Below are positions 1-15,150 of a stretch of 64,000 nucleotides of DNA, piece after piece (position 1 is the first letter of the stretch; each line of letters starts with the position of its first letter). The stretch spans positions 1 through 64,000 of the forward strand of contig JAUIRK010000736.1 in assembly GCA_030549495.1 (NCBI GenBank), written 5' to 3'. A program made the position numbers and the translations under genes. This stretch comes from Nectonema munidae. Lineage: Eukaryota; Nematomorpha; Nectonematoida; Nectonematidae. The notes beneath the pieces are model-generated. The model was not told the origin of the DNA and searched no databases. It saw only the letters and a program-made list of their open reading frames with translations.

Positions 1-124
1 ATATACATTATACCTGTATACTACAATGGTTCATCTCCAACCTGTATACCGCTATAATTCATCTCCAACCTATCAGTTCATATTTTGCCAGATGTAAGAT
101 TTGATATACCTCATTCGGGGAGAG

Positions 125-577
125 GATGTTAGATAAGTTATTAATTTTTTCACGATATTAAATAATATATTTTATCAAATAATCAAAATAAAATTCTGTA
201 ATCAAAGAATCGAAAAATATTCTTTAAAAAATCAAAAAATATCAAACTTTCTTTTCATATTTTGCTACCTCATACGATGTTACAAAAGTTATTACCTATA
301 CTTTGCAATTTGCACGATTTTAAATATTATATTTGTCAAATAATCAAAATAAAATTCTATAATCAAAGAATCGAAAAATATTCTTTAAAAAATCAAAAAA
401 TATGAAACTTTCTGTTCATATTTTGCTAACTCATACGATGTTACAAAAGTTATTACCTATACTTTGCAATTTGCACGATTTTAAATATTATATTTGTCGA
501 ATAATCAAAGAATCGAAAAATGTTCAAATCAAAAAATATTTATTCTTTTTAAATATATCGTTGGCTCCCCTTACTTT
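125..577. repeat. tandem repeat, about 151-161 bp period
   Basis: Three successive units begin with GATGTTA at 125, 276 and 437, so the period is 151 then 161 bp. Each unit contains a recognisable ATAATCAAAG-AATCGAAAAAT core. Units 2 and 3 are almost identical; unit 1 is more diverged. The third unit runs into the left arm of the foldback repeat at 478-743. No coding potential is seen. It looks like a short local satellite or an internally repeated mobile-element end. Confidence 0.8.
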
Positions 578-743
578 TAGTTTCGTATGTGCATAATTTG
601 ATAAAAATTAATTATTAAAGACTAGGTTTATCTTTCAATTTTAAAAGTAAGGGGAGCCAACGATATATTTAAAAAGAATAAATATTTTTTAATTTGAACA
701 TTTTTCGATTCTTTGATTATTCGACAAATATAATATTTAAAAT
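478..743. repeat. foldback inverted repeat, 102-bp arms
   Basis: Bases 478-579 and 642-743 are near-perfect reverse complements around a 62-bp spacer, which would form a long hairpin. The arms contain GGCTCCCCTTACTTTTA and its complement. A copy of the spacer plus one arm is found again at 5541-5678, so this is a dispersed family and not a unique hairpin. A foldback or MITE-type DNA element is the simplest reading. Confidence 0.85.
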
Positions 744-845
744 CTATATTATATTTAATATTAATATATGCACTTCACACTTCAATAACCTTCCGTAAAA
801 TTTTTTTTTTGAATAAATTTTTTCTCTCTCTTTTTCTCCCTCTCC

Positions 846-2753
<1,908 letters not shown>

Positions 2754-2759
2754 TATATT

Positions 2760-4470
2760 AATTAGTTTATATTTCAAGATATTGTAAGAATTTACATAAT
2801 AGTTTAAAAATTAAAGAAATGTGATATGTTTTTATTAAGAAGGCATGTTTGTATTAAAATAATGATTAAAAATGATTTGATCTATATTTTTTAGTTGGTT
2901 TACGAATTATTTTCAAGTTGAAAATTTTTCCTTAAGAAATTTCCCTTTTATAGTAATTCCTATATATTTACCTAAATCTAAGTTTTCCATTAGGCATAGA
3001 ATTTGCAAATTTTAGAATGAATACTTATCGTGAATCCTCTTATTCTATTATTCTAATAAAATAATTTTCAACAAACTTTATTGATCTTTATAATGATATT
3101 TGTAACATAGGAAATGTTTTGTCCAAATGTATATTTTACCATTTATTTTTAACACTTGTTATATCATTTTTTTTTGTCTAAAAGGTATATATTTTTCTAT
3201 AGATGTATTATTCTGCGATGAAGAATCTGTTTTAGCTATACTATTTTTTAGGTTCCGTTCAAAATATATATATAGTAAACTCATATAAATAATTTGTTTA
3301 TATGTATTCAAGTGGATATAATCTTTAGTTTATAAAATAATATAGACTTGATATCCTTTATTTTTTATTTTAATAAATAAAATTCTTATTCAAATTTAAG
3401 TACAATTTAATAATGTCCAAATATGAAATTTTTTTCTCTCTATTAGAAGGAAAAAAAGTATGCAAATTAGTCTTCAATATAATTATAGATTAATATCTAT
3501 CAAACTATTTTAGAGTAAACTGTTTTTAGAATTAAAAAAAATCGGAATGCACATCTTTGATAAAGGTGGAACTATATGTAATTTGTTAAACTTAGGCGTT
3601 CGTGACACTCCATATATAATGACGAAAACAAAAGATTTGCGAATCAAGTAAGCATATTAAATTTTTCTTAAACTATATTATATAATTAAAATTCAAAAAA
3701 TAAAACTGGTACAATTCTATATGAAAGATTGAAAATTAAAATTAATTTCTCAACCAATAATTTTAGCCGCATATATCCCTGATTTAGCTAAACTACAGAA
3801 ATATTTCAAAAGCTTTGCCCATAGTTTGTAACACAGTTTGCAAAGATGCTAAGGTGACCACTTTGTTTCCAAACGTGTCCAAGCTAATATCCCCTTTGAA
3901 ATCCTAAATTAAAAAATTATAGATAGCATACTTACTTTGATAAATAGAGGAATCTAAAAAATGAGATATCTATTTACAAGTTATAGGACAAAAGAGATGA
4001 CCAGAAGTTAATCAAACAGAAATTGTTTACATTAAGAAATATATCCAGTAACTATTGTACATATATTTTAGAATTGCCTAAGCCTATTTTTTAGTTTTTA
4101 CATAGAAAAATGTGAGCAAACGCATAGTCAATATAATAGGTAATGATAATAATAATAATCAATTGATAAATATTCAATTTTGTGTAGTAAACTTTAGTGA
4201 AAAGCTTATTTTGTGGATTTCACTACTAAGCCCAAGTATGCTGGTTTTAAATCAAAGAAATAATTTTTATTTATAAGAAATGGAAAAAATGCGAGTAAGT
4301 TTCATAGGAAATTTACATTTAGGTTTTAAATTTTTTCGATCTAATGATTATGATTCCAAACATTTCAGTGAAAAGTACTTTTATACTCTCGAACAACTTT
4401 AAACAATTCTTGGCTGCGAGGTATCAGGGAAAATGCGACACAAACTCCAAATACTTTAAAACTTGATGAA
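2760..4470. other. AT-rich stretch, no gene seen
   Basis: Very AT-rich sequence with short homopolymers. I see no credible exon, RNA gene or recognisable element. Confidence 0.6.
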
Positions 4471-4476
4471 TTTAAC

Positions 4477-4552
4477 TTCCGACGTCGACTTAAAAAAGCG
4501 CCTCCGATTCGGTCTGCTAAATTTTATTAGATATCGACATCGCCTCCGATTA
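4477..4552. repeat. TCCGAC/GTCGGA-rich dispersed repeat
   Basis: Short GC-richer island with repeated CTCCGATT and CGACGTCGAC words. A similar island lies at 25946-26040 (GGAGTCGGA, TTCCGACT, CTCCGACTT). This word style is common in low-complexity GGAGTC-type repeats of invertebrate genomes. Function unknown. Confidence 0.45.
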
Positions 4553-4639
4553 TCTACCTGAAGGCCGCTAAAACCAGACTCGTAATAATTTCACTTTCGC
4601 TAAAAAATATGTAAATATTTATTATTGATTTGTACTTTT

Positions 4640-5529
4640 TTAATGCAGTGAGAGACAATGCAGCTAGCATGGCAGCAGGAATTACCCAATAAAATTTACA
4701 ATCATTGCCATGCTTTATGCACACCCTACAGCTCGTACTAAATGATGCCATATTTGAGCAGCGTTATGTCAAGGTAATTATTGCTGTCTGTAAACAGATT
4801 ATAGGGCATTTTCACCATTCGCCTTCAGCACTTGCTAAATATCAAGAGTATCAAAAACAGTTCAAAGTATCTGAACACAGATTTATACAGGATGTACAAA
4901 CAAGATGAAACAGTAAGTATCAAATGATGAACAGGATACTTGAACAAAAGGCAGCTCTCATTTCATATTGCAGTGACCATAACCAACGTGTTTGAAAAGT
5001 AGTCAGTGAAAAGTGTTGGAAAAACTTCAAAAAATATCTAATAATTCCAAACATCAAACTGATCAGTCACTTTTTAGAATCTGCAGAATCAAATGGACTG
5101 TTCTCTGGCTTGGGATCCACAGTATTAACATGGAAATCTTCAGGTAAACTTAGATTAAGCTCCTACATCAATGATAAAAACTTAATTCCTGCCACCTTCC
5201 TTGATCCACGATTTAAAGATAAGTTTATTGAACAAGAATATAATGGTAAACCTGCGGATGAAGGACTTGCTGTATGGCTGTCGGAAGATCTGTCAGATAG
5301 CATAAAGTATAGTCACAGTGATGCCAGACTTCCTGATTCTTCAGATTCAGCCAGCAGTGATATTGAGCAAAATGTGGAATTTAATTTCAGTTTTGAAAAG
5401 TGTTTTGCTGATATGAAAAAGAAAGCCGATCAACATGAAACAAGCAATACAAATGCTACACCTACAACAACAAAAAATCAATTTTCACCTTTCAACTTTT
5501 CTAAATTTTCAATATTAGACTTTTTTTAA
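4640..5529 (+). pseudogene. hAT transposase fragment (ZBED4/6-like)
   Basis: Broken reading frames match the middle and C-terminal parts of a hAT-superfamily transposase: RDNAASMAAGI, then PCFMHTLQLVLNDA (the conserved C-x-x-H-x-L-x-L segment), IQDVQTR (from the T-R-W-N motif, Trp codon lost to a stop at about 4905), LIPATFLDPRFKDKF and an acidic region 5300-5430. At least two in-frame stops interrupt it (near 4690 and 4906). The N-terminal BED finger and the C-terminal dimerisation motif are not seen. No terminal repeats or target duplication could be assigned. Confidence 0.85.
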
Positions 5530-5540
5530 GAATATATTAA

Positions 5541-5678
5541 CTTTTAGTTTCGTATATGCATGATTTGATAAAAATTATTAGAGACTAGGTTTATCTTTCT
5601 ATTCTAAAAGTAAGGGGAGCCAACGATATATTTAAAAAGAATAAATATTTTTGATTTGAACATTTTTCGATTCTTTGG
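5541..5678 (+). repeat. copy of the 580-720 foldback arm and spacer
   Basis: About 138 bp closely similar to 571-722, including the spacer words TTTCGTATATGCAT and GACTAGGTTTATCTTTC and the arm GTAAGGGGAGCCAACGATAT. Only one arm is present, so the copy is incomplete. It lies between the hAT fragment and a piggyBac-type MITE. Confidence 0.85.
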
Positions 5679-5691
5679 TACGTTTTATTAA

Positions 5692-5822
5692 CCCTTTCAG
5701 GACCAGAAAATTCAGACGATATGCATTTAAAAAGCAGAAGATTCATATATAAAACTATTTGAAAAAGCAGACGAAGGTAAAATTGTTTATGTATCACATA
5801 TTATACACTGGTCTCGAAAGGT
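5692..5822. mobile_element. piggyBac-type MITE, copy 1
   Basis: A 131-bp element flanked by TTAA on both sides (5688-5691 and 5823-5826), the target duplication of piggyBac elements. Ends are inverted repeats: CCCTTTCAGGACCAG on the left, ACCTTTCGAGACCAG read inward from the right. Internal words AGACGATAT and AAAGCAGACGAAG recur in copy 2 at 50014-50142. Too short to code for anything. Confidence 0.85.
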
Positions 5823-5826
5823 TTAA

Positions 5827-7600
5827 TCATACGTTTCACTTGATGAGCATTACAATTTATATCGGTACACATTAGGTCTAACCCCGACTTACTTCCTGCT
5901 TCGAGTAAAGCTCATGAAACTTTTATTTCATTCTTAAAAATACTTCTCAGCTCCAATCGGAGATCAGTGTTCTATAAAATAAATATCATCTGCACTATGT
6001 GAAACTTCCTGTAAAAGATAAGTAGGCGGTTCGCTGTCAAACTTTTGCATCAAGTTACTTACTGTCATCTCCTTTTTCTGATATAAAATGGATTTATATG
6101 GCCAAAGCTTTTCCTTTATATTGCGTATATTAGTTGATTATAGTGAAAACAGCTCCTTTACTTATGTGGTCATCTTTAACTTTTTAGCTTCTTTGCTTAT
6201 CATTTCATTTTGCCGCTTTCCCAGGTCAAACGCTTCACCCAAGAACTCAGAAGAGACAACATCGTCTGTCGCTTTACTCTCAGTAAAACAAATTTCATGA
6301 CTCCGAAAGATTCCATTTTCACTAAAAAAAACTGCGCATGTTCTTTGCCACTCGAAAAACTCTTGCCTTCAAAAAGAGAAGATCTCGACATCACTCCTGT
6401 ACACCATTTTTGTTATTATATTTTGCTCTTATAATTCAATTTTTGAAGCAGTCGATTTGTATTAAACCGGAATTTTTTAATAATGTCGACTGTAGTCGAG
6501 ACTCTGGTCCTTAATCGCTTAATTAATTTATAATGAAACTTGGTTTGCATCATAGTTTACAAAAAAATGTGTTGAAAAACATTATTTTAACCTCTATTTC
6601 GTTGTATTTCTTTACCTTGCAAAAATGAGAGATACGCAACTTCTAAAATCAATAGATTATATTCTTTTTCATGATAAGAATCTTGATGAATACGATGAGT
6701 CTGCAGAATGCGCGTAAAGATGACTGAAGAGTCTAGTAAAAATATTAATCATAGGTGCGGCTTTTTATTATTTTTAATAAAACAAACCTGAAAATGCATA
6801 TGCCATATGACTTTAAGTTTATAAGAATGATTAATAAAAAATTTTTAGACATCTGCCTCCATTTTTACTTCAAGTTCGCCCTTTTTCAAGTTAACTTTCG
6901 TTTTTTCAAATTGAGTCGGTCTTTTTGCAAATTACGTTTTAAGTCTGTCTTAAGTTGGGTTATGGAGTTTTAGCTTTTTATTTTTTAAATTTTAGATGAA
7001 AAGAAAATATTGAAAAATTGAACTATAAAATTAGAAAAGTTTTCTGTTGAAAGATAAAATTGTAAATTATAAAAAAAATTGACACAAAAATTTGTGAACT
7101 TTTTCGATACTTGAGGGTGAATAAAATTTTATTTTTAAGTAATCTTTGTCTTAACTTTTAGGTTTGAAAAGGCTAATTGAGTTTTGAAGTATTAATCTTA
7201 AAGTTGTTTTTTGAAACATAATTTTAATAATTGATTTTAAAAAAGACAAATTCAATAATATAAAAGATAAAAAATTCAATTGCATAAAGACAAACAATTG
7301 GAGGACGAAACTAAAGTAAAAATGGTATTGATTAGTTTGTGAAAATTGAAATTTTTATATTCCACTTTTTTACAATTTTTATTTATTTTTGAACTGTTCT
7401 CTTTTTTAGTTTCCAAGTTTGCTTTATCAAATAATGATCCAAAACTCAAAAGATGTCTCCTTTAATTTTATATCATCTCTTCCAAATAATAACATTTTTA
7501 CCAGTTTCGCAATGGATACCTTTTTTGCTGTTATATCGAATTTAATTTCTTGATGCCTCCAAAATTCTGATTTTTTCAGGGTTACGTATTGTGTATCATC
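5827..7600. other. unassigned stretch, weak ORFs only
   Basis: AT-rich. Between about 6200 and 6434 both strands are open for 64-74 codons and base composition is less AT-biased, which may mark an old element or a host exon, but no family motif is visible. The rest shows nothing I can support. Confidence 0.4.
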
Positions 7601-7609
7601 TTGATTATT

Positions 7610-8395
7610 TTAATTACCTTTTGAGATCCTTTTTTGGATTAAGTTATTGAAGCTTACTTGAGTTTTTTCAACCCATAGCTTTTGCTCAAACTCTTCCACA
7701 GTACTTATGCGTTCAAATTCTTTCTTATAATTCAATTTTGCACAGAATAGTGCTAGTTGTCTAGTGTAATGAACACCTATTGTTATATCATTGAGTTCCT
7801 GGGCCATGAAGTTCTCGGTGTTTTCTTCTTCCTTATTTTGTTGCAATTCTTTTTCAGTTGAACCTTCATCAAAGTTTTCGCCAAGTTGATTTGACATTTC
7901 TTCTTACCAATTATGCGAAAGTTGTTTATGAACATTTTCATAACAAATATATTCTTCTATAGCCATTACGGATTCTTTTGTCTGATCCTTTGTTAGAAGA
8001 ATAAGATCATTAAGATGAGCATCGCTTTCATTTTCTTCTTCAATATTAATTCTCTCTTCCACAACTCTCCACTCTCCAAGCTTTAAAACACTTTAAAACA
8101 TTTGAAGATTTTATATCCTTCAAAGATGCCTTTATCCATTTGCAAGAATCTTGAACATTTATAGATTTTACAAGTTGTTGCATACTAATAAATTCAGCCT
8201 TTTCAGTATTTAAAAGAACATTTCTTAAAAGTCTTGTTGTATAAAAAGTTTTGAAACTTTTGACAATCCCCTTATCTAAGTGCAGCGAAAGAGGAGTAGA
8301 TTTTGATGGAAGAAACAATATAATTTTTATAAAGGTGAGAAGGAGCATTCTCCAACAACAGGATCACAATCTTACTCAATGAAAATATACTATTT
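7610..8395 (-). pseudogene. pogo/Tigger-type transposase C-terminal relic
   Basis: Minus-strand frames show the end of a DDE_1 transposase: ILLLLENAPSH (about 8390-8345; family has DNAPSH, so the catalytic Asp is Glu here), LDKGIVKSFKTFY (cf. the family LDQGIIKSFK), then a Lys/Glu-rich tail IEEENESDAHL and EEFEQKLW ending at 7610. Several frame changes and a stop near 7905 break it. Related to, but clearly diverged from, the Tigger at 12180-15150, which is on the other strand. Confidence 0.8.
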
Positions 8396-9655
8396 AATGC
8401 GTTCCTATTTCTCTTAATGCTTTCCTTAATATATCCTCAATGTTTTTCTATTTAGAAACATCACAAAGCTAGGATAAAAGAGAGAGATATCAAGCGCATA
8501 ATGCGAAGAAAGGAAAGACGCAAAAAGGAAGAAATGACGCATTTGGGTGAGAGCTGGCTCTGAATAAACTTTGCTATTACTCACACTTCCACACATTGCA
8601 CTGCGTGTCAAATTTGTAGTACTCGCATACTGCAACCACCTGTATACTACTAAAAACAAATATTGTTGTTCCATCTTTTGTTCCAGGTTGTTAAAAGAAA
8701 CTTCAATGATTGTAATTTTGTAATAAAATTTTGTTTCATTTAACATATGGATTAGTGTTAGGTGTACAAGCTCTGAGAGTTTGCCTGAAAATATGCCGTA
8801 AAGTAGGAAATTTTCGTGAAATTCCACGAACATAAGTTCCAGAGTTTCAAGTATTTTTATACGAAATTTTTTCTAGCATTTAAAATCCTTCATATATAAA
8901 ATTAAAAATCGCTCTGATTTCTGTATTAAGTGTTCAACAAGTAGAAAGCTAAATATTTATATTTCTTTTTTGACTATACCTTGTCTACGATTCTCTTGTT
9001 CAAGTGGCTCTCTTATAAATGTGGGGCTTTCAACAGGTTAAAGTTACCATAACTTTCATATCAGATTGATTCATCTTAAAATTATTTATGCTTTACTTCA
9101 TACATTCTACTTTTTATTCTAGATTCTTCCATAAACATTTGAAATAGAGATTCAATCTATGACGTTTGGTATTCGCGTAGCATTTTATCCACTGCTCTAA
9201 GGACGATCACTTGTAGCCAGTAGTGAAACAAAGGTTGGATGGGGATATGGGTCCCGATTGCCACACACTTTAGAGATTGCGAATTATTTTAAGGTTCTCT
9301 AGGTGAGAATTGAACTGCTGTCTAGTTTTTGCTGTTAAACCTGAGCATGGAATATCAATCAAATTTAGAATTGGATTCCTTTGTGAAAATAGGAAGTTAA
9401 TATAATTTTGGTCTATTGTACAAGAAAAATTAGCCGAATCTGTCAATGAGCAAAAAATAGCTTCTATTTTTGGCTCGAAAAACGTTTGTAAAAGTTTTTT
9501 CAGTAAAATGACATCGCTAATCCCAGGCTCTATTTTCGATTCATAACGTGGGTGGGCTTTTTCTGCACCACTCCTTTTTCCCCAAAATGTTAATATTTTT
9601 ACAAAATTATCGTGTGATCCCACTAAATAATTGATTGCGAATTTGATGATCTTAT
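8396..9655. other. unassigned, two unrecognised minus-strand ORFs
   Basis: Minus-strand open frames at 8426-8833 (135 codons) and 9270-9659 (129 codons) have no motif I recognise. They could be decayed transposase or chance. A GC-richer patch at 9140-9250 is also unexplained. Confidence 0.35.
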
Positions 9656-9659
9656 TCAT

Positions 9660-12180
9660 TTTTTAAATGAAAATCCATCAAATCTGTCAATCAATGTCAA
9701 ACATATTATCTTGAAGATAAATTCTACTTGCATAATTTATGTGTTGAATACTATAATACGTTTTGGTGTCTAAATTACTCAAAACAGTTGAGCTATCAGT
9801 AAATTGGCTTCCACAGATCACTCAACGCCAATGATTTTTTCAGTATTGAAGTTTCTCTTTACCTCTGACTAAAGTGTGGAGAGATTCATGTTTACCATTT
9901 TAAAATAATTTTGGTCCCATTATAACTAATGAAGAAGGATCGGACCAAATCTATACTCAAGATGATCTGAGTTCAAATTTGCTAAAAGATCTCAAAATAT
10001 AATTTTATGAATTTTTATTTTTCCTCAAAATTTTAAATGTTCACTTATAACTCTATAATATATTCAATCACTATGTAACACTATTTTTATTCCTGGTTTA
10101 TTTTGTTATGAAATTAAGAAAAAATTGTTTTTGGGTTTTCCAGAATGATATAGATATATATGTATGCATAAATGTTCGTTTCACGTTAAAGTTTTATTTA
10201 TGATAGTAATGAATTTTTAATAGAAAACAACAAAATTTATTTAAAAACTCCTATAATATCAAAAATGTTGACTTTTTCTTGATTTTTACATCATGTTTTC
10301 ATTATATGATTCTTGATATCTATGCTCAAAGTTCATTATATCCTGATGGAAACGCTCTCCTTGCTCTTCAGAATATGTTTTCTTTGAATTTGTTCAGGTG
10401 AGAATCAGGAATATGAACTTTTAAAGAAATTTCACACTCCATTTTTTTAAATTTCTTGACTAAATCCTCTACAAGTTCTACATGATTCTAAGCTCTGTGA
10501 TTTCCCAGAAAAATTTTCACTACTCCAACAAAACTAATCCAAGCCTTTTTCTCATTTTCTGATAATCTTTCATTCTTGACATTAAATAATTTTTGATAAA
10601 AAAATAACTAACTAGTCGTGACGGGCTATTTTCATTTCCTCAGTGACGGGGGGGGGGGGGTTTATTTGAGATTACTATATATCTATTCTATTTTTTTACA
10701 TTTCGAACACATAAAATGAGGTGCACAAATTTTTTTGTTCCATAGTGAATTGATCAAAAGGTAAAAATGGTTTTAAAAATGAAATGATAAAATTGTTCAC
10801 TTTTCAGAGATTTATTTAGCAGAGAATTTCCTGATCTCAGAGCTTTCTTATTGTAGAGAATATTCTTGATGATCTTAGACTTTTAGGAGGATCGTGTGTT
10901 GTATTATTATCGGTGAAACGACATCAGACGGGACTTTGAACAGGTCTAAATATTGACATCTCTGGCAGTTCGGATAAATCTAACCTCTTGAAAATTTTAA
11001 GGTTTCCTATCCTTGATAGTGAATCACTGAATTTGATCTTAGATGATAAGATGAAGGCTCAACAAATTTTATTCAGCAATGGGGGATCTTCTTGTTCGGG
11101 CTCAAAATCTTTTTTGAAACACGCGATATCAGATGATTCTACGACCTCCTAATTTATTGGAAAAGTGTAGATCTTACGTGTGAATAAAAATGAATAATTT
11201 CTTAAAATTGTATAGCTCCTCAAAGGACTACTACCAGAGTTGCCAGATTATAAATAAAAAGAGAAGACATTTAACGGAAAAATAGAAAAAAATCTAGACA
11301 AAGCCGAACTAACATAATTTTACAATGCTTATATTTGCAAAAAAATGAGTTTACTAAGAAAATTCAAAACTACAAAAATCCGAAAATATATTCCAAGGTA
11401 TCGTTAAAATTCGCAAAAGGTAACTTCATTAAAATTATAGTTTACTATCAGAATGCTTTTTACTGTTTAATAAATAGATGATCATTCGTTTCTACATTTG
11501 CGGACTACCTAAAAAGGCCATTTTTTATAGAACTCCACCCATCTTTTATTTGTTGATAATGAGAGTTGAAAGTTAGTATTTCCTTTTTCATCATTCAAAT
11601 AAATTTTAAATACAAAAATTTATCAAATATTTTTACATCATATAAAAATAAATACGACAGAAAATTCTGCCATTTTAAGTTTTAGAAAAAATATGGGCGA
11701 AATCTTTTTTTCATAGACAAATTCGAATGTTTGGTGACCCTATACTGCACCGACCATATAAATGCGAGGACCCACGAGTTACGATTACTTCTCATGATTA
11801 CTTGTTCTGTGCCTTTTATTTATTGGCTGACACTTTTTGACTGACAGATACGCTACCAAAATTGTTTCTTTTTCCTAACATTTCATACTCGGCATGATTA
11901 CAAAATGTTGATATTCACAGAAAGTATGCTAAATAAAAAATTATATTTCTACTATATAGCCAATATTAATCGCTTTTCAATCATTGTTTAGTTTGTTAAA
12001 ATTATCAGAAAATTTTTAATTTATAAAACCAATCTATAAAGATTCTAATCAAAAACATGGCAGACTTTTAATTTTTTGAGAATTGCATACTTAGCTGAGA
12101 CTTCCACAGATTCATACACCCTAATTATGAAAACGGAGTCCAGAAATGAAATCAGCATGCCCGATTTAGTATAAAAATAA
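9660..12180 (-). mobile_element. family X, copy A (left part)
   Basis: Shares ordered blocks with copies at 33290-36450 and 38080-39060: CAATCAATGTCAA and AAATTCTACTTGCA near 9690-9735, CTTTCTTATT-type block near 10840, TTTCCTATCC near 11005, ATTTCATACT near 11880, and one unit of the ~144-bp repeat near 12143. On the minus strand 10600-10280 encodes a conserved protein piece with NERLSENEKKAW, VVKIFLGNHR, DSHLNKFKEN and SEEQGERFHQDI. I recall this protein family from many arthropod genomes as a repetitive, mobile-element-type protein, superfamily unknown to me. The copy is degenerate. A 13-bp G run sits at 10648-10660. Confidence 0.65.
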
Positions 12181-15150
12181 GTAAACTCCCTCATAACGAC
12201 CAGGCCACCATTTTTTCGCAGTCCCAATTCTCATGTATCTTTTATCAAAATATTCACTCTATTCAAAACGGCCAGCCCTCTTCAGGATTACGACCACTTT
12301 ATCACTTCCAACTCTAGTTTTTACTCTATATAATACGACCACTTGTTGTTTTCGTATCAACACTTATTGTTTTATAGTTGCGAGCATCATCACTGTTGAG
12401 TATCAACTCACAAAGATAATCTCCACAAATGGAAGCCACAGAGAGCATATAAATTATGAAAGGAATTTGAGTAATTTTGAAGTCATCAAATCAATTTTTA
12501 ACTGTCTCTATGGAAAGGCCTGGTCCTGATCTTTGCTCTCGATAGAAAAGACCATTGTTATTTTCGTATTACACTGCATCCAAGCATCATCCTTGTGAAG
12601 TCTTTCAAACCCATGGAAGAATTGGAGGGATTATTAAGTCCAAATAAATCAAATTTGACAAAGCCTGGCAAATATCATTTATCGCATTATAAACACTGCT
12701 TAGTTTTGTATTTCGCTATTTGTTCTCTCTCGGCTCGATTTTCATATTCGCAAGCTTTTTTCGGTAAAATGTTTTAACTAAATTTAGTTAATGATCTTTC
12801 AGTAGCGATTCTAAATAAGGTTATGTCCCCCTACTTTGCCTCTTGCGTCTCTATTTTTTTCTGGCCTCCATGTTAGTCCACTTCCATTTTTGAAAACAGT
12901 TTTTTTTTAATTTTGTGGCTACTATGACGTACTATTTTTAGCATGCAAAGATGTTGGTTTTAAAATGGAATATATGAGACATCTTATGATTAGTAAATTT
13001 TCATAAATGATTTTCGATTGCTCATTTAAAAATTTTTGAATAGAAAATTGGCCAGTGTGATTGATGCCCACCAACTTCCAAAACTCGTGGGTGTTTAAAA
13101 TTTAACAAAAAAGTTAAAAAGGTTGTTTCTTAAAATAGTTTGACTAGTCGGTAAACAGTATTTAGAACCTTCATTTAAGCGTACTCATTCACTTTTAAAA
13201 ATTTGTAGGAAAAGATAGGACTAGTTGAATCCAAATAATGTTCATATCTTTACTTTCGGAAAAATGTCAAAAGACTTTTAAAAGGTTTAAAAATTAAGAA
13301 TTTTGTTGCAATGAACATTTCAGAGTTTGTTTGATTCGGTTTTGTTGTCTTTAAAGTTTGAATTAAATTGAGAGATTTAACAATTTTAAAAAGTAAAAAC
13401 TGAATGTTTTTTGCCTTAAATTAATTATCCAGTGGGTAAAAAACTCTTAATTTATTTCTTTAAAAAATTTAGAAATGTATTTTGACTTAAATAAATTTCC
13501 GAAAGGGTTGACCTTTTAATTTACAACTTTGAATTCCTTTTTTGAAGTTTTAGATAACAAATTCGTTAAATGTCCATTCGTAATGAACTAACAATTTCTG
13601 AAAAAGTGAAAGTAATAAAAAGTTTTGATGAAAACAAAGCTAGCCAGCGCCAGTTGGCTAAGGATGGTGTTGGAAAAAACAAATCGCTAGCATACACAAA
13701 CGTAAAGCAGAGTACATAACGGCATATGATGACCTACCTGTTTCTCGAAAAAGACTGTGTGGAATTGAAAGTGAAGAACTTGAAAAAACCATGTGGGCAT
13801 GGTATCAAAAAGCTAGACAAATGCTAATACCTGTGTCTGCACCAATGATCCAAGAAAAAGCGCGCCTTCTAGCTTCAAAATTAAGTTTGCCAAATTTCAA
13901 GGCTTCTGACGGCTGGCTCACAAAGTTTAAATCAAGACATAGTATTGTTAATCTTTCTATCAGTGGAGAAAGAGGCCTTGTTGATAGCGTAAGTGTAGAG
14001 TCATTTCAAAGTAAGTTGCGAGAAGTTCTCTCTAAATATGCACCTGAAAATATTTACAACATGGACGAAACTGGTCTTGGTTTCGGAAATTTGCCAGATA
14101 AAACTCTTGGAATAAAAGGCGAAAGTTGTAACGGTGGAAAAAGATCTAAGGAAAGACTCACTTTGTGTTAACCAAATTGCACTTTTGAGAAAACAGTTGT
14201 CATTGGAAAGAGTCGAAACCCAAGGTACTTCAAAAACATCAACTTTGAGTGACCTACTATGATAATCGTGAAGCGTTAATGACTACCGGTATATTTACCG
14301 ACGGCCAAATCTTTCAACAAGCGCAAGAAAAACACGTTTTATTAATACTTGGCAATTGCCCTTTACATACTCGTTTGGAACTGAGCAATGTTTAATTGCT
14401 TTTCCTGCCTCCCAATACATCCTCTTGACCAGGGCATCATTAAAACCTTCAAAAGATACTACAAACGCAAACAATTAAGCGATGTTGTAGCGCAAATAAA
14501 CGATGACATTACTCTTTTAAAGTTAGCACAAGGTGTGAATGTTTTAGACGCCTGCTATTGGATAGCTTCTGTTAGGAAATAAAATTTACAACAGTGGAGA
14601 AATGCTTCAATCGCTACATGAGGACACCATGTAAAGATTTTCTTCTTTAGACGAGGAGAACAAAGCTGATTTTGATAAACTTTTGAGATTTACTGGCCCT
14701 CACTTACTAATTGACACTGTGGAAGAGTATATTGATCAAGACAAGACTTGTCAAAGGTTGAAACTCTTCCAGTAAATTGGGAGCAAGAGCTTTTCAATGA
14801 GTTGCCCTCTTCGTCTCGTGCTAATGAAATGGAATATTTATCAGATGACACCGAAGAAAGAGAAGAATTTCAAGAATTAAAACACTGCATAAAGGATTAT
14901 CAACTGCAATAGACTTCAAAAGATTTTTACAAGAAAAAAACTTGAATGAGTCTTTGGAAGACATTGATAGAATAATTGAAGTTATTCAAAAAAAAATTAT
15001 AAAGCGTAAACAAAACTTTTATTTCTTTAACTGAAAATAAATGATTTTGTTGTTTATTTAATAATCAAAAATTTTCAAATTGCATACTTTTTTAGTCACT
15101 CTCTCTATTGAGACCATTTCTCTTTTACGACCACTAAAGTTTCGGAGATT
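12180..15150 (+). mobile_element. Tigger (pogo-like) DNA transposon, broken
   Basis: Left end carries AACTCCCTCATAACGACC, the usual CTATAACGACC style of Tigger ends; similar CGACCAC words recur at 12290, 12340 and 15137. The transposase starts at 13570 (MSIRNELTISEKV, a CENP-B-type HTH), continues after a frame change near 13670 with the second HTH (MWAWYQKARQ, 13791-14171), the first catalytic block NMDETGLGFG, then HPLDQGIIKTFKRYY (14415 on) and a Glu-rich tail ending near 15030. Several frameshifts and stops separate these pieces. It lies inside family X: ~144-bp repeat units occur on both sides (12143 and 15215). Exact right end not found. Confidence 0.82.
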
